Assembly (NCBI GenBank): GCA_026936325.1
Contig: JAPTHN010000018.1
Location: 11,985,658 to 12,049,657, forward strand
Reading direction: 5' to 3'
DNA: 64,000 nucleotides
From: Platynereis dumerilii
Lineage: Eukaryota > Annelida > Polychaeta > Phyllodocida > Nereididae
Below, in pieces: positions 48,601 through 61,599 of the stretch. The position numbers were made by a program, and so were the translations under genes. Under the pieces are notes generated by a model. That model saw only the letters and a list, made by a program, of their open reading frames with translations, was not told where the DNA came from and ran no database searches. How positions within the stretch are numbered: position 1 is the first letter of the stretch; the number at the start of each line of letters is the position of its first letter.

Positions 48601-49770
48601 TCAAGAAAGGTGGAATTGAAAAAACATGAGAGAGTTTCGCGCTTCGGAAGAGATTTTTGACACTCAGAGCAACAGTTATTTGGCGTTTGGAGGGTTGACA
48701 GTAGTAGTAACATGAAAACAAAGATGCCATTATGAGCTATCCATCCATATCCATTTTGGTGTGTTAAGAATGCCTAATATAGTGATAAGGATAGGTTGGA
48801 TTGAAAATACATTGGAGAATTTTGTGCTTCCGAGGAGATTTTTGCAACTGACCGCAACATTTATTTAGCTTTTAGAGGGTTTACAGTTGTAGGAACAAGG
48901 AACCAAGGTGCCAAATGAAGGCTTACATCGAGGTCTGTCCATCCACATTTGTTTTGTTGGGCTAGGAATGATTTATAAGGAGATTAGGACAGGTAGATTT
49001 GAAAACACACAGGAGAATTTTGTGTCTCCGAGGAGATTTTTGACACTGACCACAAAATTTATTTAGCTTTTGGAGGGTGGAAAACTGAAGAACAAGGAAA
49101 CCAATGTGTCAAATGCAAGCTTACATCAAGGGCTGTTTATCAATATCCATTTTGATGGGTTAAAAAGGAGTTATATGGTGATTAGGTCAGGGAATTGAAA
49201 AAACATGGGCGAATTTTGTGTTTCCTAGGAGATTTTTGACACTGATCATAACATTTATTTAGCTTTTAGAGGGTTGACAGTTGTAGTAACAAGGAACCAA
49301 GTTGCAAAATGAAGGCTTACATCAAGGGCTATGTATCCTCATTTGTTTTGTAGGGTTAGGAATGATTTTTGTGGTGATTAGGACAGGTGGAATTGAAAAT
49401 ACATGGGAGAATTTAATGTTTCCGAGGAGATTTTTGACACTGACCGCAACATTTATTTGGCTTTTGGAGGGTTGAAAACTGTAGTAACACGGAAACCAAG
49501 GTGCAAAATGCAATCTTACATCAAGGGCTATCCATTTTGATGGGTCAGGAATGAGTTATATGGTGACTAGGACAAGCCGAATTGAAAATGCATGGGAGAG
49601 TTTTGAGTTTCCGAGGAGATTTTCGACACTGATAACAACATTTATTTAGCTTTTAGAGGGTTGTAAGTTGTAGTAACAAGGAAACTAAGGTGTCAAATGA
49701 AAACTGACTTCAATGGCTATCCATCCATATATTTTTTGGTTGGTTAGGAATGAGTTATCTCGTGATTGTC
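48590..49770. repeat. Tandem array, about 193-bp unit, six copies
   Basis: The AGATTTTTG.CACTGA block recurs at about 48651, 48836, 49034, 49230, 49428 and 49617, spaced 185-198 bases. Shared blocks include GGTTAGGAATGA, ATTGAAAA.ACATGGGAGA, CGAGGAGATTTTTG, AACATTTATTTAGCTTTTGG, AGGGTTGACAGTTGTAGTAA and AAGG.ACCAA. It starts right at the 3' end of the LINE remnant before it. Confidence 0.88.
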
Positions 49771-51490
49771 ATGTGATCTCTAGATTGGCAAGATTAGAAC
49801 AAACTGATTTTTCCATTTTCTCAATGTGAATATTAATGATGCTGGTAGGACAATAAATTTGAATTGTTAAGGATAATGATATCAAAATTAACATGATATA
49901 CTTCCATCAGAAAAATGTGTATAACAGTCCCATTGAACAATGAATCATTAAGACTGTGAACATAGTAGTTGAACAGCCATATCATTTTCCAGGCTTTTGC
50001 AATTGTTGATCGTCTTCTTAGCTTGTACGCATGGGGAACCCATATATTGTAGTACATATAAATCCTGTAATTTTCATAAAAACTATGGCAAAAACATATA
50101 AGATCACACATAAATACATTGTAGTTCCTAAACCAAGTAACTGATTAAATTTCAGTGATTTTTCTTCCTCGTGATACTTGGACTGCCTGACGACCTTTGC
50201 TAATTGCAAAACAGTAATTATTGCCTAATTAATGATTTAAAGGGTACTGATATGGTCACAAGTGTGAAAGCCCAACCCCTCTGTTCCTTTTGAAGCTATT
50301 CTGTGTACCATGGGCAACATTAACACTACTGAAAGAGAAAAAAACATGTATTTTCAGTAATTTTTCCTTAATGACCTGTAACGACCCCTAATTGACCTTA
50401 AAATTAAAAATTGACGCCTGCATCCATCCCTACCTTTAATCTCTTCTCCCATAGCCCACTTCTACCATGGTTGCCAAGTATTAACAAGAAATGCCGGAAA
50501 AAATTTTTCTAGAGGCTTTTTTGGACTTTGGCTGGTCCACTATAGACTGTCTGTTATAAATCAATTTTGTGTGTTCCAGACAACTTTTATTGCTCTGAAA
50601 TGAACCTCTAATGACATTTGGCCACATCTGGAAAATGCAGAAATGTATAATTTCTGAACTGTCTGGATTAGCCACATATCAACAGATGTCTCAAGAGGTC
50701 ACAAAAGTTATGACTCCAATTCATAGCTTTATTTATAAGCACCCTGCAAGGATCACACTCTAAAAAATCTAGGGCAAAAGCGGTTTTTAAAAATATCAAG
50801 TAGTTTTATGATACAACAATAGTGAATTTTGCATAGAAATTTGGTTTATCAGGTCACTTTTGGTTTTGTCTTTAGAATTGGTCTCCTCCTCAGGTAAAAT
50901 GGTTTTTCAAAAAACCAAGACCTCCTTTTGGAATGAGTCTTCCAGTGCAAATATTAGAGTTTTTGAATGCCTTGATAAATATTGGTCCATGTGTCAATAT
51001 GACAACATTTGTGGATGATCAACCAGACTACTATGCACAAGTAATTTGCTTAGAGACAATGGGTTTTCATTTATCCAGTGATATTTTAGAACCTAATACT
51101 AGTTTCGATATATAAGGAACTTTATGGACCTCAAAGACAACCTTGATACCGTGCTTGCTGAGACGGGTCAGCTCCCCAGAGAACAAAGCCTCCTTCTGTA
51201 CCATATGGAACGCCATCTATACTGGCATGCATTTGGCAAACAAAGTCCAAATTGAACAGGGAACGAGTGACTAATAAAAACACAGCAAGGAATCATTGAA
51301 CCTATCAACACTGAAAGCATAACTAAGCTGTAACAAAAAAACAAGCATTATCTCAAAATGACATTGTGTTTTTTATCCCAGCTTGCGCATCACAGTTGTC
51401 TTAAAAAGTAGATTGAGTCTCGTGTTTGTCATATGGCCTATGTTGGATGGCTGTTTCAATCATACATCACCTGACTTCTGTGTCCTCCTC
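49770..51490. other. No gene seen; contains repeat R2 copy 2
   Basis: 50770-51240 matches the split copy at 10880-13495. Reading frames here are short and without recognisable domains. Confidence 0.55.
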
Positions 51491-51491
51491 T

Positions 51492-51712
51492 CAGGGCCGT
51501 ATTTGCACATTTCTGGGCCCAGGGCAGGCTGTTTCTAATGGGCCCCCCTAGCACCCCAAAAACGCTACAAATTATAAAAAATTACATTCTTACGCCAGTT
51601 ACCTGATGCACTTTCTTCACTGTCACAACTCTTTTCAGCTTCATCATGGGCCCCCCTGAGGTCATGGGCCCGGGTCAAATGCCCCGTTTGCCCATAGGTT
51701 AATGCAGCCTTG
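51492..51712. mobile_element. 221-bp hAT-like MITE
   Basis: Inverted ends CAGGGCCGTATTTGCA and TTAATGCAGCCTTG (imperfect), with GGGCCC blocks inside both. The flanks CCTCCTCT and CCTCCTGT are an 8-bp duplication with one mismatch. Confidence 0.7.
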
Positions 51713-52119
51713 CCTCCTGTCCTAATTAGCCTACCAAGTGCATAAATACTTGACGTAAAGCCTCAATCATTCATCCATGCATCCACAATTGATAGGCTAA
51801 TCAGGCCAGCGATGGACCAATTATATATGAGATGACATACTACCACTACTGATATATCAGATATCCAAACAGCCTCCTCTTTGGTTTATGAAGAAACCAG
51901 TTTTAGTTGGTTTTTGTTAAAACCAAACAATTTGGTATTACCACCAACCATAGTTGGTTTAATATGTGGGACAAGCTCAAAAACCAAACGGGGTTTTATG
52001 GAGGCTGTTTTTTTTTAGAGTGCACGCACCTGCAAAATCCAATTTATTTTGAGCTATATCAATTAATTATTATGTTTAATGGAAATAGAAATCAAAATTT
52101 CTATATGGAAAATTTTCAA

Positions 52120-52450
52120 TATAACTACAACTCTACAACTTATCCGACTGGACAGATCTATTCAAGACACACTCAATGGTAAAAAATTACAGCTATATCT
52201 TCATTGAAAGTGCTTCAAATTAGAAAAACTCCCCCAGACTCGGACAGGGCCTAATTGAAAAAAAAGAGTCAAATCCCGCCTCCCGCACCCACGTCCCGCA
52301 TTTCAAATTCGCCTGTGGGCGATATTACAGAATTGGGTACTATTAACTATTTGTTAATGTTGTGAGGGACCCGAAAAGGCATATGAGCGATTATAATTAC
52401 AGAGATGGGCACCCTGTCATACTCTAGATCAACTCTTCTAATTTGGCTAT
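52120..52450. repeat. Dispersed repeat shared with 28450-29480
   Basis: Ordered blocks as described for the intron-3 copy; the microsatellite present in that copy is absent here. Confidence 0.5.
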
Positions 52451-52799
52451 TTGAAGATATTTAGAGATTGGTTGACACAGCCGCCCAGTTCTGTTGCAAC
52501 ATAAAATTGTCACAGTCTGTTGCGAACTCTAAATGGTTTGTCATCTGAGCAACAACTTTGCAGATGTAGATGTAGATGCACTATTAACTATTTGTTAATG
52601 GTTATTCTTCTCACTTTGTTGTTGGTCAGTTTTAATCAGACCAAGCACCCCCCCCCCATTCATAAATTATCCAGTGATAAGAGAAGAAGGATATGCAAAA
52701 CAGAAATACTATGCATGTCGATACATCAAATTATACTATATTATGCTAGCCTATAATTTAGGTTATCTTTACACAAACATTCATGTTATGTTATCGGGA

Positions 52800-53290
52800 A
52801 AAGGATGCTGATTGAAATATCAATGAACTTACATGATGAAAGTGCGTTTATCTGATTAGGTCATGTCCAGAGCAGAGCCAAAAGAGATCCCGGATTAACT
52901 CCATCACTATCAGCTGAAAGAAAAACATGGTCAATCAGGATTTCTGAAATTGTACAGAAAGTTCAATGACCCTACAATGAGCGTCACTGTTAAAATAGGG
53001 GGGAGACCATTTAATGCCCGAGAATTAACTACTTTCTTGCTCAGTTTTGCTGAAATAAATAAATTATTTTTCGGCAGTCTTGAAATAAATAATTTCTGCC
53101 TGGGGTATTTCTTGATAAGGTGTTGCTTAACTTAAGAATTAACATTTGGGGACTTCCCGCGCTTCAGATAAATAAATACTGCCGCCGTAACCATGACATA
53201 AATATTTCCTGCCCCCCCCTGGAAATTGAATGGTCGCCCCCTAAGATTTTTTGTCAAATCTAAAAAAAGTTCAAAATACTAAAGACATGC
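52800..53290. repeat. Dispersed repeat family R1, copy 3
   Basis: About 490 bases collinear with 39760-40310. Non-coding. Confidence 0.75.
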
Positions 53291-53534
53291 ACCTAGATAA
53301 TCAATAACCTAGACAGATCTCTCAAGTCTTTAATTTAATTATTTAACTGTACAACTAGTCTACAAATTATTTGATTTAGAAGGAAAAATCCAAACAACTC
53401 CAATGACTATTAGTTGTCAGCCAATGGGCGTCTGATTCTATCTCTAAAACCAGTTTGAGCTAAATGTATAATAATGACACACCATCAACATTATGAATAA
53501 GGTTCAATTTCCATAATGAGACTGCTTCTCTATT

Positions 53535-54299
53535 TTACAGCCAAACACTTTGATATGGAACAAGAGCAGGTATACTGCCTCCATATCCCCCATGCCCTAC
53601 ACATCTACCTATACCCACCAGAATCTCAATTTTAGTTATGCCAAATATTTCCACCAGGGGCACAATTGTGCATATTAGGATGTGGAGACACCTAGTGGTT
53701 TTTTTGCTTTTCAAAATAAACATGGCTGCAGGCCAAAAGCAACAGCAACCCAGCTGAAGAAAGTATCAGGGATGTGGAAATGGTTATGATATCTATTGAT
53801 TTATGGTAACATTTGACAAGTTTAGGGGGGTCTTTGAATGTTGGGAAAGAATGAGCATTGCGCATTGTGTGGTGTTTAAGATATGTGATGGATGCCATGT
53901 GAGCTCATGTGATGGAGACTATAAGTAAAATTCCCCATAGCATAGCATGAGGGATAATTAGAGTGGACTGTGATACTGTGAAAATGGCACTTCGTGTGTC
54001 ATCATGCTGATGATTTGTCATGATCAAACCCAATACTTTCAATGTTAATTTGATTGAAGGAGACTTATCCCACTTGTTGGTGACAGCCAAACGAAATGAT
54101 TATGCATCTGATTTTCACTCTAAAATCTGTTATGAGAAGTCAAATAGCTTTCTCTTGATCATGACTAATCAAACAGCCTATATGTTTCCCATGTTGAAAG
54201 TAGAGAAGATGACACTTCATCGGCTATCATGAGTCACGAAGTGCCATTTTCACAGTGCCACAGTCCACTCTAATTCTAGATCAAAGTGTTTGGCTGTAA
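53535..54299. mobile_element. 765-bp element with perfect 20-bp inverted ends
   Basis: TTACAGCCAAACACTTTGAT (53535-53554) is exactly reverse-complemented at 54280-54299. A second inverted pair (AATTAGAGTGGACTGTG at 53957 and its complement ending 54274) marks a nested palindrome of about 318 bp near the right end. Non-coding. The relation of the two palindromes (nested insertion or subterminal repeat) is unclear. Confidence 0.7.
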
Positions 54300-54335
54300 G
54301 AGGATGGTAGATCTGAAAAATAGGTTTGACAAATA

Positions 54336-55365
54336 CAGTGGTCCCTGCCATGAACGACCTCCTAATGAGCGACCAGACCCCTTTATACGACCATAGACCC
54401 TCTGTATTAACGTTTTTCTTCACAAATATCACCCCAATAAGCGACCAACCTGTCTAACGCGACCAACGACCGCTAAATGGGTAAAAATCGATCTATTCTA
54501 CCCTCATATGCGACCAAAAAACGACCAAAAACTATCAAAGTGTGACCAAGAAGCCACGATGTCTTGCACAGTTTGTGCTTGGAAACACGCAATTGTTGAT
54601 TGCTGACAAGGCATTGTTGCTTCAATTGAGTCAATTGCTTTAATTGGGTGAATTGCTGCTTCAGTTGCCTGAGATCATTTCCAATGCTTCAATTAATTGT
54701 CCGCCCCAAACTTGATTGCACTTCTCAATTGAGGTGCATTGATAATATAAAGAAGCGAATGTCTACAGGTGAACTGGTCAAACTTGATTGATTGAGCTTC
54801 ATTTGTAGTAACTTTGAGTAAATCAACTATGGGAATTGCTGTCATTTACTCATGTTGGTCGTATAATAATGCTTTGACATTATTCTAGATCAGTCAAGAA
54901 GTTGCACATGATTCCAAGCAAATTGTGCTGCTGCTTGTAACTGAAATTTGGTATTTTGCTTACTCTTTTTGCACATAGTTTCGTAAGCCATGAATCATCA
55001 AATTTGCTTGATTTTATTACTTCAACAAATCAACTTTAATCTGTATACCCACTGTTTAACTAATTCGATATCAGTTTCATTTAACTTTTGCTCCTGAAAC
55101 TGAAAGCCTACTATCATAATGAATACAATATATATGATATAAGGATTAAGGAGTGAGTAAGGAAAGATGCAATGCACAGAATAATGAAAAAAAACAAAAA
55201 ACATTTCAATCTAATTATGACTTGCAACTATGGAGTGGTATTCAAATAACTACTTGACCAATCATATACCACGAGGCGAGATTGTACCCCGAAGAGAGAC
55301 CGCACCCCCACGAGAGACCGCCTCACTCATGCAGAAGGGGCGGTCTTATAACGCAGGGACCACTG
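54336..55365. mobile_element. 1030-bp pogo/Tigger-like non-autonomous element
   Basis: Ends CAGTGGTCCCTGC and GCAGGGACCACTG are inverted, with TA on both sides (54334-54335, 55366-55367). AACGACC/GCGACC-rich subterminal sequence is typical of pogo-like elements. No transposase remains. Confidence 0.82.
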
Positions 55366-55856
55366 TAGTGGGACCAGTTTGTGTAAATTTTTTTTTTTTC
55401 ATTTGTAACTTTATTTATGTTACATTTGCTCTTTGTTGGAACTTACCATAGATCTAAGGCTAGGTGGGACATCACTGTTATAAATTTACAGACTCCCACC
55501 CTCCTCCTCTCCTTCCCCATAAATAGTGAAACAACTTTAACTTACCGCAGATCTACAGCTAAAGGCATCACTATAATCAATTTACAGACTACCCCCCTCT
55601 CCCAGCATAAATATTGAAACTTACTCAACCGGTTCCAAAACTGTTGTTCACAAGTCTCCAACTTCACTAGGGCATCATTTCACATCCATACACTGCAACT
55701 GTAAATGACAAGTGAGGTGAGCTGGCATCCCTCCAAACAGTGCATATCCTGGAAGAGGCAAAAGCTAATTTTCGGGAAAATGATGTGACCTACATCTCTT
55801 GTTATGATGGATAGATACAGGGATAGATGGATAGAGCTGGCCTCTGTCTGAACTGA

Positions 55857-55874
55857 TAGATAGATAGATGGATT

Positions 55875-55915
<41 letters not shown>
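55857..55915. repeat. (GATA)n microsatellite
   Basis: Directly abuts the inverted partial copy of the dispersed repeat at 55918. Confidence 0.95.
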
Positions 55916-55916
<1 letters not shown>

Positions 55917-55917
55917 T

Positions 55918-56060
55918 AGTCCGGGCAACTGGTGGAATGACCCACCACAAATTGCAATAGTTTTGTGTCATATACCATTTGAAAGCTTACATCTTCCTCT
56001 ACAACATATCAAAAGTTTACCAAAATATATTTAGTGGAAGACCCTTTTTCGGATGTCGGA
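55918..56060 (-). repeat. Dispersed repeat, copy C (3' end only, inverted)
   Basis: TAGTCCGGGCAACTGGTGG, ACCCACCACAAATTGCAATAG and CATATCAAAAGTTTACCA match the reverse complement of 60240-60381. Confidence 0.8.
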
Positions 56061-57660
56061 ACATTTTCAGGCAGTGTGGAAGAAGGCTTCGGGGTAAAAT
56101 GACGAAAAGTACATAATAAATTTCAAATATCCAATGAAAACGATCCAGATTCCATTTAAAAGTAAAGATCTATTTTTCGAATATGTGCTACATAATATAT
56201 TGAGTGATCTGTTATGTTATTTAGAATAAATAAAACAATAAATATCATGCAGTACTGCTGTTGCTGCCACAATCCCGAAAAATTTTAACTTTCATCAAGA
56301 TGTGGTTAACCTTTTCTTCTGAATTCACACATTGCAGTCAAATGCCTTGTTGGGTCAGGTCATATCTTTGAATAATCCCTTTTTGGTGGGGATGGGAGGT
56401 ATAGTAGATCACTTCTTTGTGAAGAAGTATCTCATTTCCATCACTTCTGTCGACAAGCAGCACAACCCCACTTGACCAACTCAAGCAATAGAAATATAAG
56501 AACTGAGTGAAGATGCACAGAATGAAGACAGGGACAATTGTGTTTTGCTATTAACCATAGGCCCTTGAGGAACAGTTTTTAAAATTGACATAAAAAAGGG
56601 GTGGATCCTGAAGGCATGTGAGAAAAAAGACAAATACGTAAATCCAAAGAACATTCTCACTTGTTTGATGAGATGAGGAAGTCCTTTGCATGCTATATTT
56701 GGTCAGGGGCTATACATCTACATTTAACTATAAAGATAACTGTTTTGTTCATACACTATAGTTGTCCTGATTTGTGTGAATTTTTTCATGGAAGGGGGTC
56801 CAGATCCTGCCCTCTTCTTTGAAAAATTATTATACTTTTTGTATATGAAAAAGGTTTGCAGTTAAAATCACAGGCCAGAATTTGTGTTTTCATTGCGCTC
56901 GACCCCTCCCTTTCAAAGCTCCTGCATCTGACCCTGATGATGCCTGCCCTTGATGATGGTCAGAGAGTTTAATGAAATTGACTTGGTTTTGAAGAGATAT
57001 TATTTGTGCCAGTCTACTGGAACTGGCCATGTAAACAGCCACAGGCAGCATGCAAATGTGATATGGCAGAACAAAATTGTTTTCTTTCATACTGTGGGAA
57101 TCTTAGATTAATAACAATAACATTGGATAACAAAATGAATGTTTATACTTTTAAGTTATCAGCGCCTCTGCAAGTTATACAGTAACAATGGGAGGAACAG
57201 AACAAAGTGACATAACTAGTATTGATAATTAGTCACAAAAGATATAAACAAAAATTAATGTTTATGAAAAGTTACCTAACCAATCAGTTAGAATTATTTG
57301 GCAATGACCAATGTTTATTAAAACATTATGTAACCAATCAGTTACAATTTTTGGAGAATCCAAACAATCCAATTCAAGGAGTCCCTCTGACACTTTGTGT
57401 CATCGGCTTGTAGAGGGACTAATGGAGTCCGTATTTGTGGCATGTGAATTTCATCCTGGCGGGATGGCCAATGTAATAAGATAAAGGCATTCTGACTCTA
57501 TATTGGAGATTTCTTGCTGCAGATTTGTGCACATCAATATTTGCCAGATCCATAAAATCTTTTACCAAGCCCAGGAACCAGGAGAATGCAGACCCAAAAA
57601 TTGTCTAAAAGTTCGCTAATCAACAAAATGTAAAAGGTGCTTGATGGCACTAGTGTAGAT
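56060..57660. other. No feature recognised
   Basis: AT-rich sequence with short frames only. CCAATCAGTTA occurs twice (about 57280 and 57334) in a small local duplication. Confidence 0.5.
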
Positions 57661-57794
57661 CCTTAATTAAACAAATTGTGAGCTACAGACATACAGTTAG
57701 GTAACTACTGATGTAGTCGAGGTCGGGAGCAAGGCATGAGCCCCCAAGACCGAGACCAATGCAGAGGCCATCAAAATGGCGAGGCCGCCAAAAC

Positions 57795-58140
57795 CTGCCC
57801 AAAGACAGCTGAGACTGAGGCAAGGCCAAGGATTGGGCATCCGAGACCAAGGCCGAGGCCATCAAGGCCCTGAGACCTCCAACACTGACTCCTATGCAAT
57901 ATAAGAAGTTAATGGCAAAGAATTTGTGATCACATTTAACAGGAATTAAAGGATGGCTCCAGCACTTCTTCAACAACATAAACAAAGGTTGTTGAGACCG
58001 AGGCAAGGCCAAGGATTGGGCATCCGAGACCAAGGCCAAGGCCATCAAAATATGGCCCTGAGACCTCCAACACTGACTCCTCTGCAATATTGGAGGTTAA
58101 TGGCAAAGAATTTGTGATCACATCTAACAGGATGGCTTCA
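57795..58140. repeat. Direct duplication of about 200 bp
   Basis: GAGGCAAGGCCAAGGATTGG, GAGACCTCCAACACTGACTC and TTAATGGCAAAGAATTTGTG occur twice (starts about 57812 and 57998). The repeated amino-acid pattern on the minus strand follows from this. Confidence 0.8.
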
Positions 58141-58179
58141 GCACTTCTTCCAAAAACATCAGCAAAGGTTGCTAAAGAA

Positions 58180-59320
58180 GCCGGAGTCCCAATGTATCTG
58201 CTGTGTCTACCAAATTCTCTGTCACTTTTGGTCTTGCAAACTATGGAAATAATGATGTAATTTACAAAGATTTTGGCTTGCATTGAACAGACTACTCAGA
58301 AAATAAGCTTGGGGGGAGGGGGCTAATGCAAAGTCTATAAGAGTCAAAGAAGTCAGCTGACCCACTGTATTGTCATGTAGCTGTTTTTGGCTTCTACAAT
58401 GAGGCAAAAATGTTTGAATGGAAGGAGTGCTTCCATTTGGACTAAATAGAAAGACTAAATGTTAGAGATCGACCAGCACTTTTTACAATATGCTTGGCAG
58501 ATTGAGGCATAACAGTCAAGATATACAGGCTAGAGTAGCCTTCCTGTGTTGCGAGCAGAGGGAGCAGGCTACAATATTTCACTAGAGCTGCTGTATTTCA
58601 AGTCCGCGAATGCATGCAAATCTGAACATGCTGAAGCAGCCCAACGCAGTTCTGCAGAGTTTTGCAGAGCGTGGACCTGATAGACACCCAATTTGACTAG
58701 AATTTTGTTAGTCTGCAGCCACGCTTGCTCGTCTGCCTGTTGTCAGTCAGCAAGATATACATATATGTGAGTCAGATAAGCAGTTTGCAACTACCTCGCA
58801 GCCCTCTTAGTGTCCTTAAGAATCATAAGATCGTCTGAAAATTTAGCTGATGGTTTTGACTGCCTCAGAAAAAGTTCAGTGTCGAAAGTATGGATGTGTG
58901 CTTCTACACAAGATTTCCAGGACAAAGAGTGAATAGAGAGGGCATGTTTCAGTTATCGACAAAGTTAAGAGTACATAGATCTATCTGACTATTTTAATGA
59001 ATATTTTTCTGCCAAGGACAACACACACGGGAGACTAATGGAGGGTATGCACATCATCGTGTTCAGGTTCATTTCAAGTAATCAATGGTGATCAACTATT
59101 TAAACTAAGAAAGGAGGATTCCTCTTCAACAAATGCAAGAAACGAATATTTGTTCATGCACATTCTTAGTAATAAAGTGAGAAAATGCGAAAAAGCAGAA
59201 CATGACAGATGGCTACAAACCAGCTCCTGGAAATAAAAGATAGATTCATTGTGCCAGGTGAAGTGCTGGACAGCCCTTTCTTTGTTGTGACACCTTTTCT
59301 CAGACATGTCTAATTGGAAA
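58180..59320. other. No gene seen; dispersed repeat piece
   Basis: 58560-58700 matches the reverse complement of about 7330-7480. Nothing else is recognised. Confidence 0.45.
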
Positions 59321-59324
59321 AAGA

Positions 59325-60379
59325 AAAGCAGTGCAAAATTGGAAATTGATCAGAATTCAGAGAGGCATCTAACAGATCCATGAAACCAGCTAGAAAGACA
59401 GAACATAAATCCTAGCTTTCGTCTTGCATTATCCATAGAAATGATAATCATAATCTTAATGGACAACAGTGTCATAAGTTCTTGGAAGAAAACGAGGATC
59501 TGACTACAATCTCTGCCTCCAAGAACAGCATCTGTAATATCAGAGCCATTAATTTTTTTGTAAACTTAGCAGCAAATTCAGGTTAGGCAAGTGAAGAGGA
59601 AAATATTATTTGTGAGGAACAGAGATGGAAGAAGGCATGACGAGCAGGGAATTGTTCCTTTGACAACTAATATTGCATCCATTATCATGCCCTCCTTAGA
59701 AATAAGCGGTCTGCAATTGCTATAATCATATGTATCGCCAGCAGAAAAATAAGTCTTAATAATATGGGTATAAGGATATTTATCTTTAGAAATTCATCAA
59801 TACTCAAGATTGCGGTTAATTTGGAATCTTGCACTATAGGCTTGCCACCGTAACTTGATTAGTGCTCCTGTATTTATGAATCTCTATACAATCTCTATAT
59901 ACAATAGATGTAAGTATGTCCACTTGGTGTGAACAAAATACATGTTCTTCAAAGTTATCTCTTCTGCATCTTTTACAATTTAATCTTTCTCAGGCTTCTA
60001 GCACAAAACAAAATTTGATGTGACCTCGTTAGAAGAAAATATGACTAATTAGGGTAATATTTCCTAATTATGCCCACTTTTTATACATTTCTGTATCGTT
60101 TAGTGTTTCTGATGCTGTTGGGTTTTAAGAACTTCAGTTATAGTGGAGTTTCATCAAACATTAGGTTATTTAAAACCAGTGATGTGCTCCGTTTTATCTG
60201 AACTTACATGCTCACGGAGCTTAACGAAGATACCTCCAGAAAAGTGCCTTCCACTAATTATTTTTTGGTAAACTTTTGATATGTTATCCCTGGGTGGTCT
60301 AGGATTCATAAAATATATGGTTAAAAACTATTGCAATTTGTGGTGGGTTACACCCCATATGACCACCAGTTGCCCGGAC

Positions 60380-60381
<2 letters not shown>
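59325..60381. repeat. Dispersed repeat, copy B (empty of the PLE)
   Basis: Matches 1-159 joined to 2796-3665. AGTGTCATAAGTT is present once (59468-59480), giving the pre-insertion state of the PLE target. Its 3' end runs directly into a GATA array. Confidence 0.92.

Positions 60382-60421
<40 letters not shown>
60381..60421. repeat. (GATA)n microsatellite
   Basis: About ten GATA units fused to the end of repeat copy B. Confidence 0.95.
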
Positions 60422-60825
60422 CAACTACACCGTTGCTATAAATATGGAATACTTCAAAATTCTCCATTGAAATTGATAACTTTAGCAACTTCTGCTGGAG
60501 CACATGATGGTCTGATTCAATGGTTACTATTTCCAATGACCGCTAAAGGGAAGGACAATGCTCTCGTGTAAAAGGCATGCTGCAGCATTAGAGCCATGAA
60601 AAGTTACAGCAGCATGAAATATGGAAATTCAGGGGGTTTTTTAGGGTGAGGTGCATTCAACCAAAAATTTAAAATTCTTGCAAAAAATATAGTTGAGGCT
60701 TTCAATGAGTGATTATAGAGGAGGACTTGACCTTTACAATGGACCTTGTATTATTTATTTATTTACTTTTATTTTGCCCTTTTTTTCCAAAAAAGTATTC
60801 CATATTTAGGAGCAGGAGTGTATGT

Positions 60826-60990
60826 AAGCTTAATCCTGACCTTTGGAAGTTCATTTTGAATTATATCCATTGCACAAAGGTCTGTTTTTTTCACTCACCA
60901 GGAGCTGTCGCCCATCTCCCATGGGCTTCTTGAGCTGTCTGAGTGAGTAAAAAAACAGACCTTTGTGCAATGGATATAATTCAAAAAGAC
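60826..60990 (-). mobile_element. Miniature Penelope derivative with degenerate hammerhead
   Basis: CTTAATCCTGACCTTTGGAA, the CACAAAGGTCT block, CACTCACCAGGAGCT..C.CCCAT and CATGGGCTTC.T.AGCT match PLE bases 172-290. The other PLE end then follows directly, so 60854-60897 and 60941-60987 form a long inverted pair. On the minus strand the hammerhead layout is kept but core bases differ (CTCAAGA, GACA, GTG), so it is probably inactive. This looks like an internally deleted, non-coding PLE. Confidence 0.7.
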
Positions 60991-61139
60991 AGACAGATAG
61001 ATAGATAACAGTGACAGCAGCTGCCGTATGTTAAATTTTAATCCAATTTGTTAAATGTTGATGTTACATAACTAAATCAATAAACCATATCAATGCAGAG
61101 GTGATTGAATTCTGTTAGTCTGTTACATGCACATACATT

Positions 61140-61210
61140 CAAATAAAGGCCGGCCTCAAATAGAGGCCCCCTTGAATAGAGGCCTTGGGTAGGCGTCTGA
61201 CCAAAATAAT
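61140..61210. repeat. Fragment of an inverted-repeat element (GAGGCC-rich)
   Basis: AAATAAAGGCCGGCCTCAAATAGAGGCCCCC with further AATAGAGGCC units; looks like one end of a DNA element. No partner end found. Confidence 0.35.
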
Positions 61211-61599
61211 AAATTTCTCCCTAATACAGAAACTATATGCAAAACAAATGACGCTATTGGCATTCGGAAAAACAAATCAAAAGATATGAAGGAATCAAGA
61301 CACACCCATCAAATTTGCCTCGCAAATAGATAATAAAAAGGCCCCAGATAAAAATTCAAACTATGGTTCATTGCCCACAAGGTTATACACAATATCCAGG
61401 TCTCATAAAACACACTATTTTCACATCTTTTCATTCTGGGACCTTGCTTGAAATGGTCAACAACTTTTATGAAATGCAGTATCCTTTTATGTTTTGCCCA
61501 AACGTGGACATGTGAACCCATAGTTTACAGATTTTAACTATTGGAAGTGTATAGAAATACTTTTGATAATACAGCTGTGCAGAATATGAAAAAACAAAA

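Noticed and set aside
57683-58283. Minus-strand frames with repeated LALPRSQ-like residues
   Set aside because: Produced by the roughly 200-bp direct duplication; no known domain.
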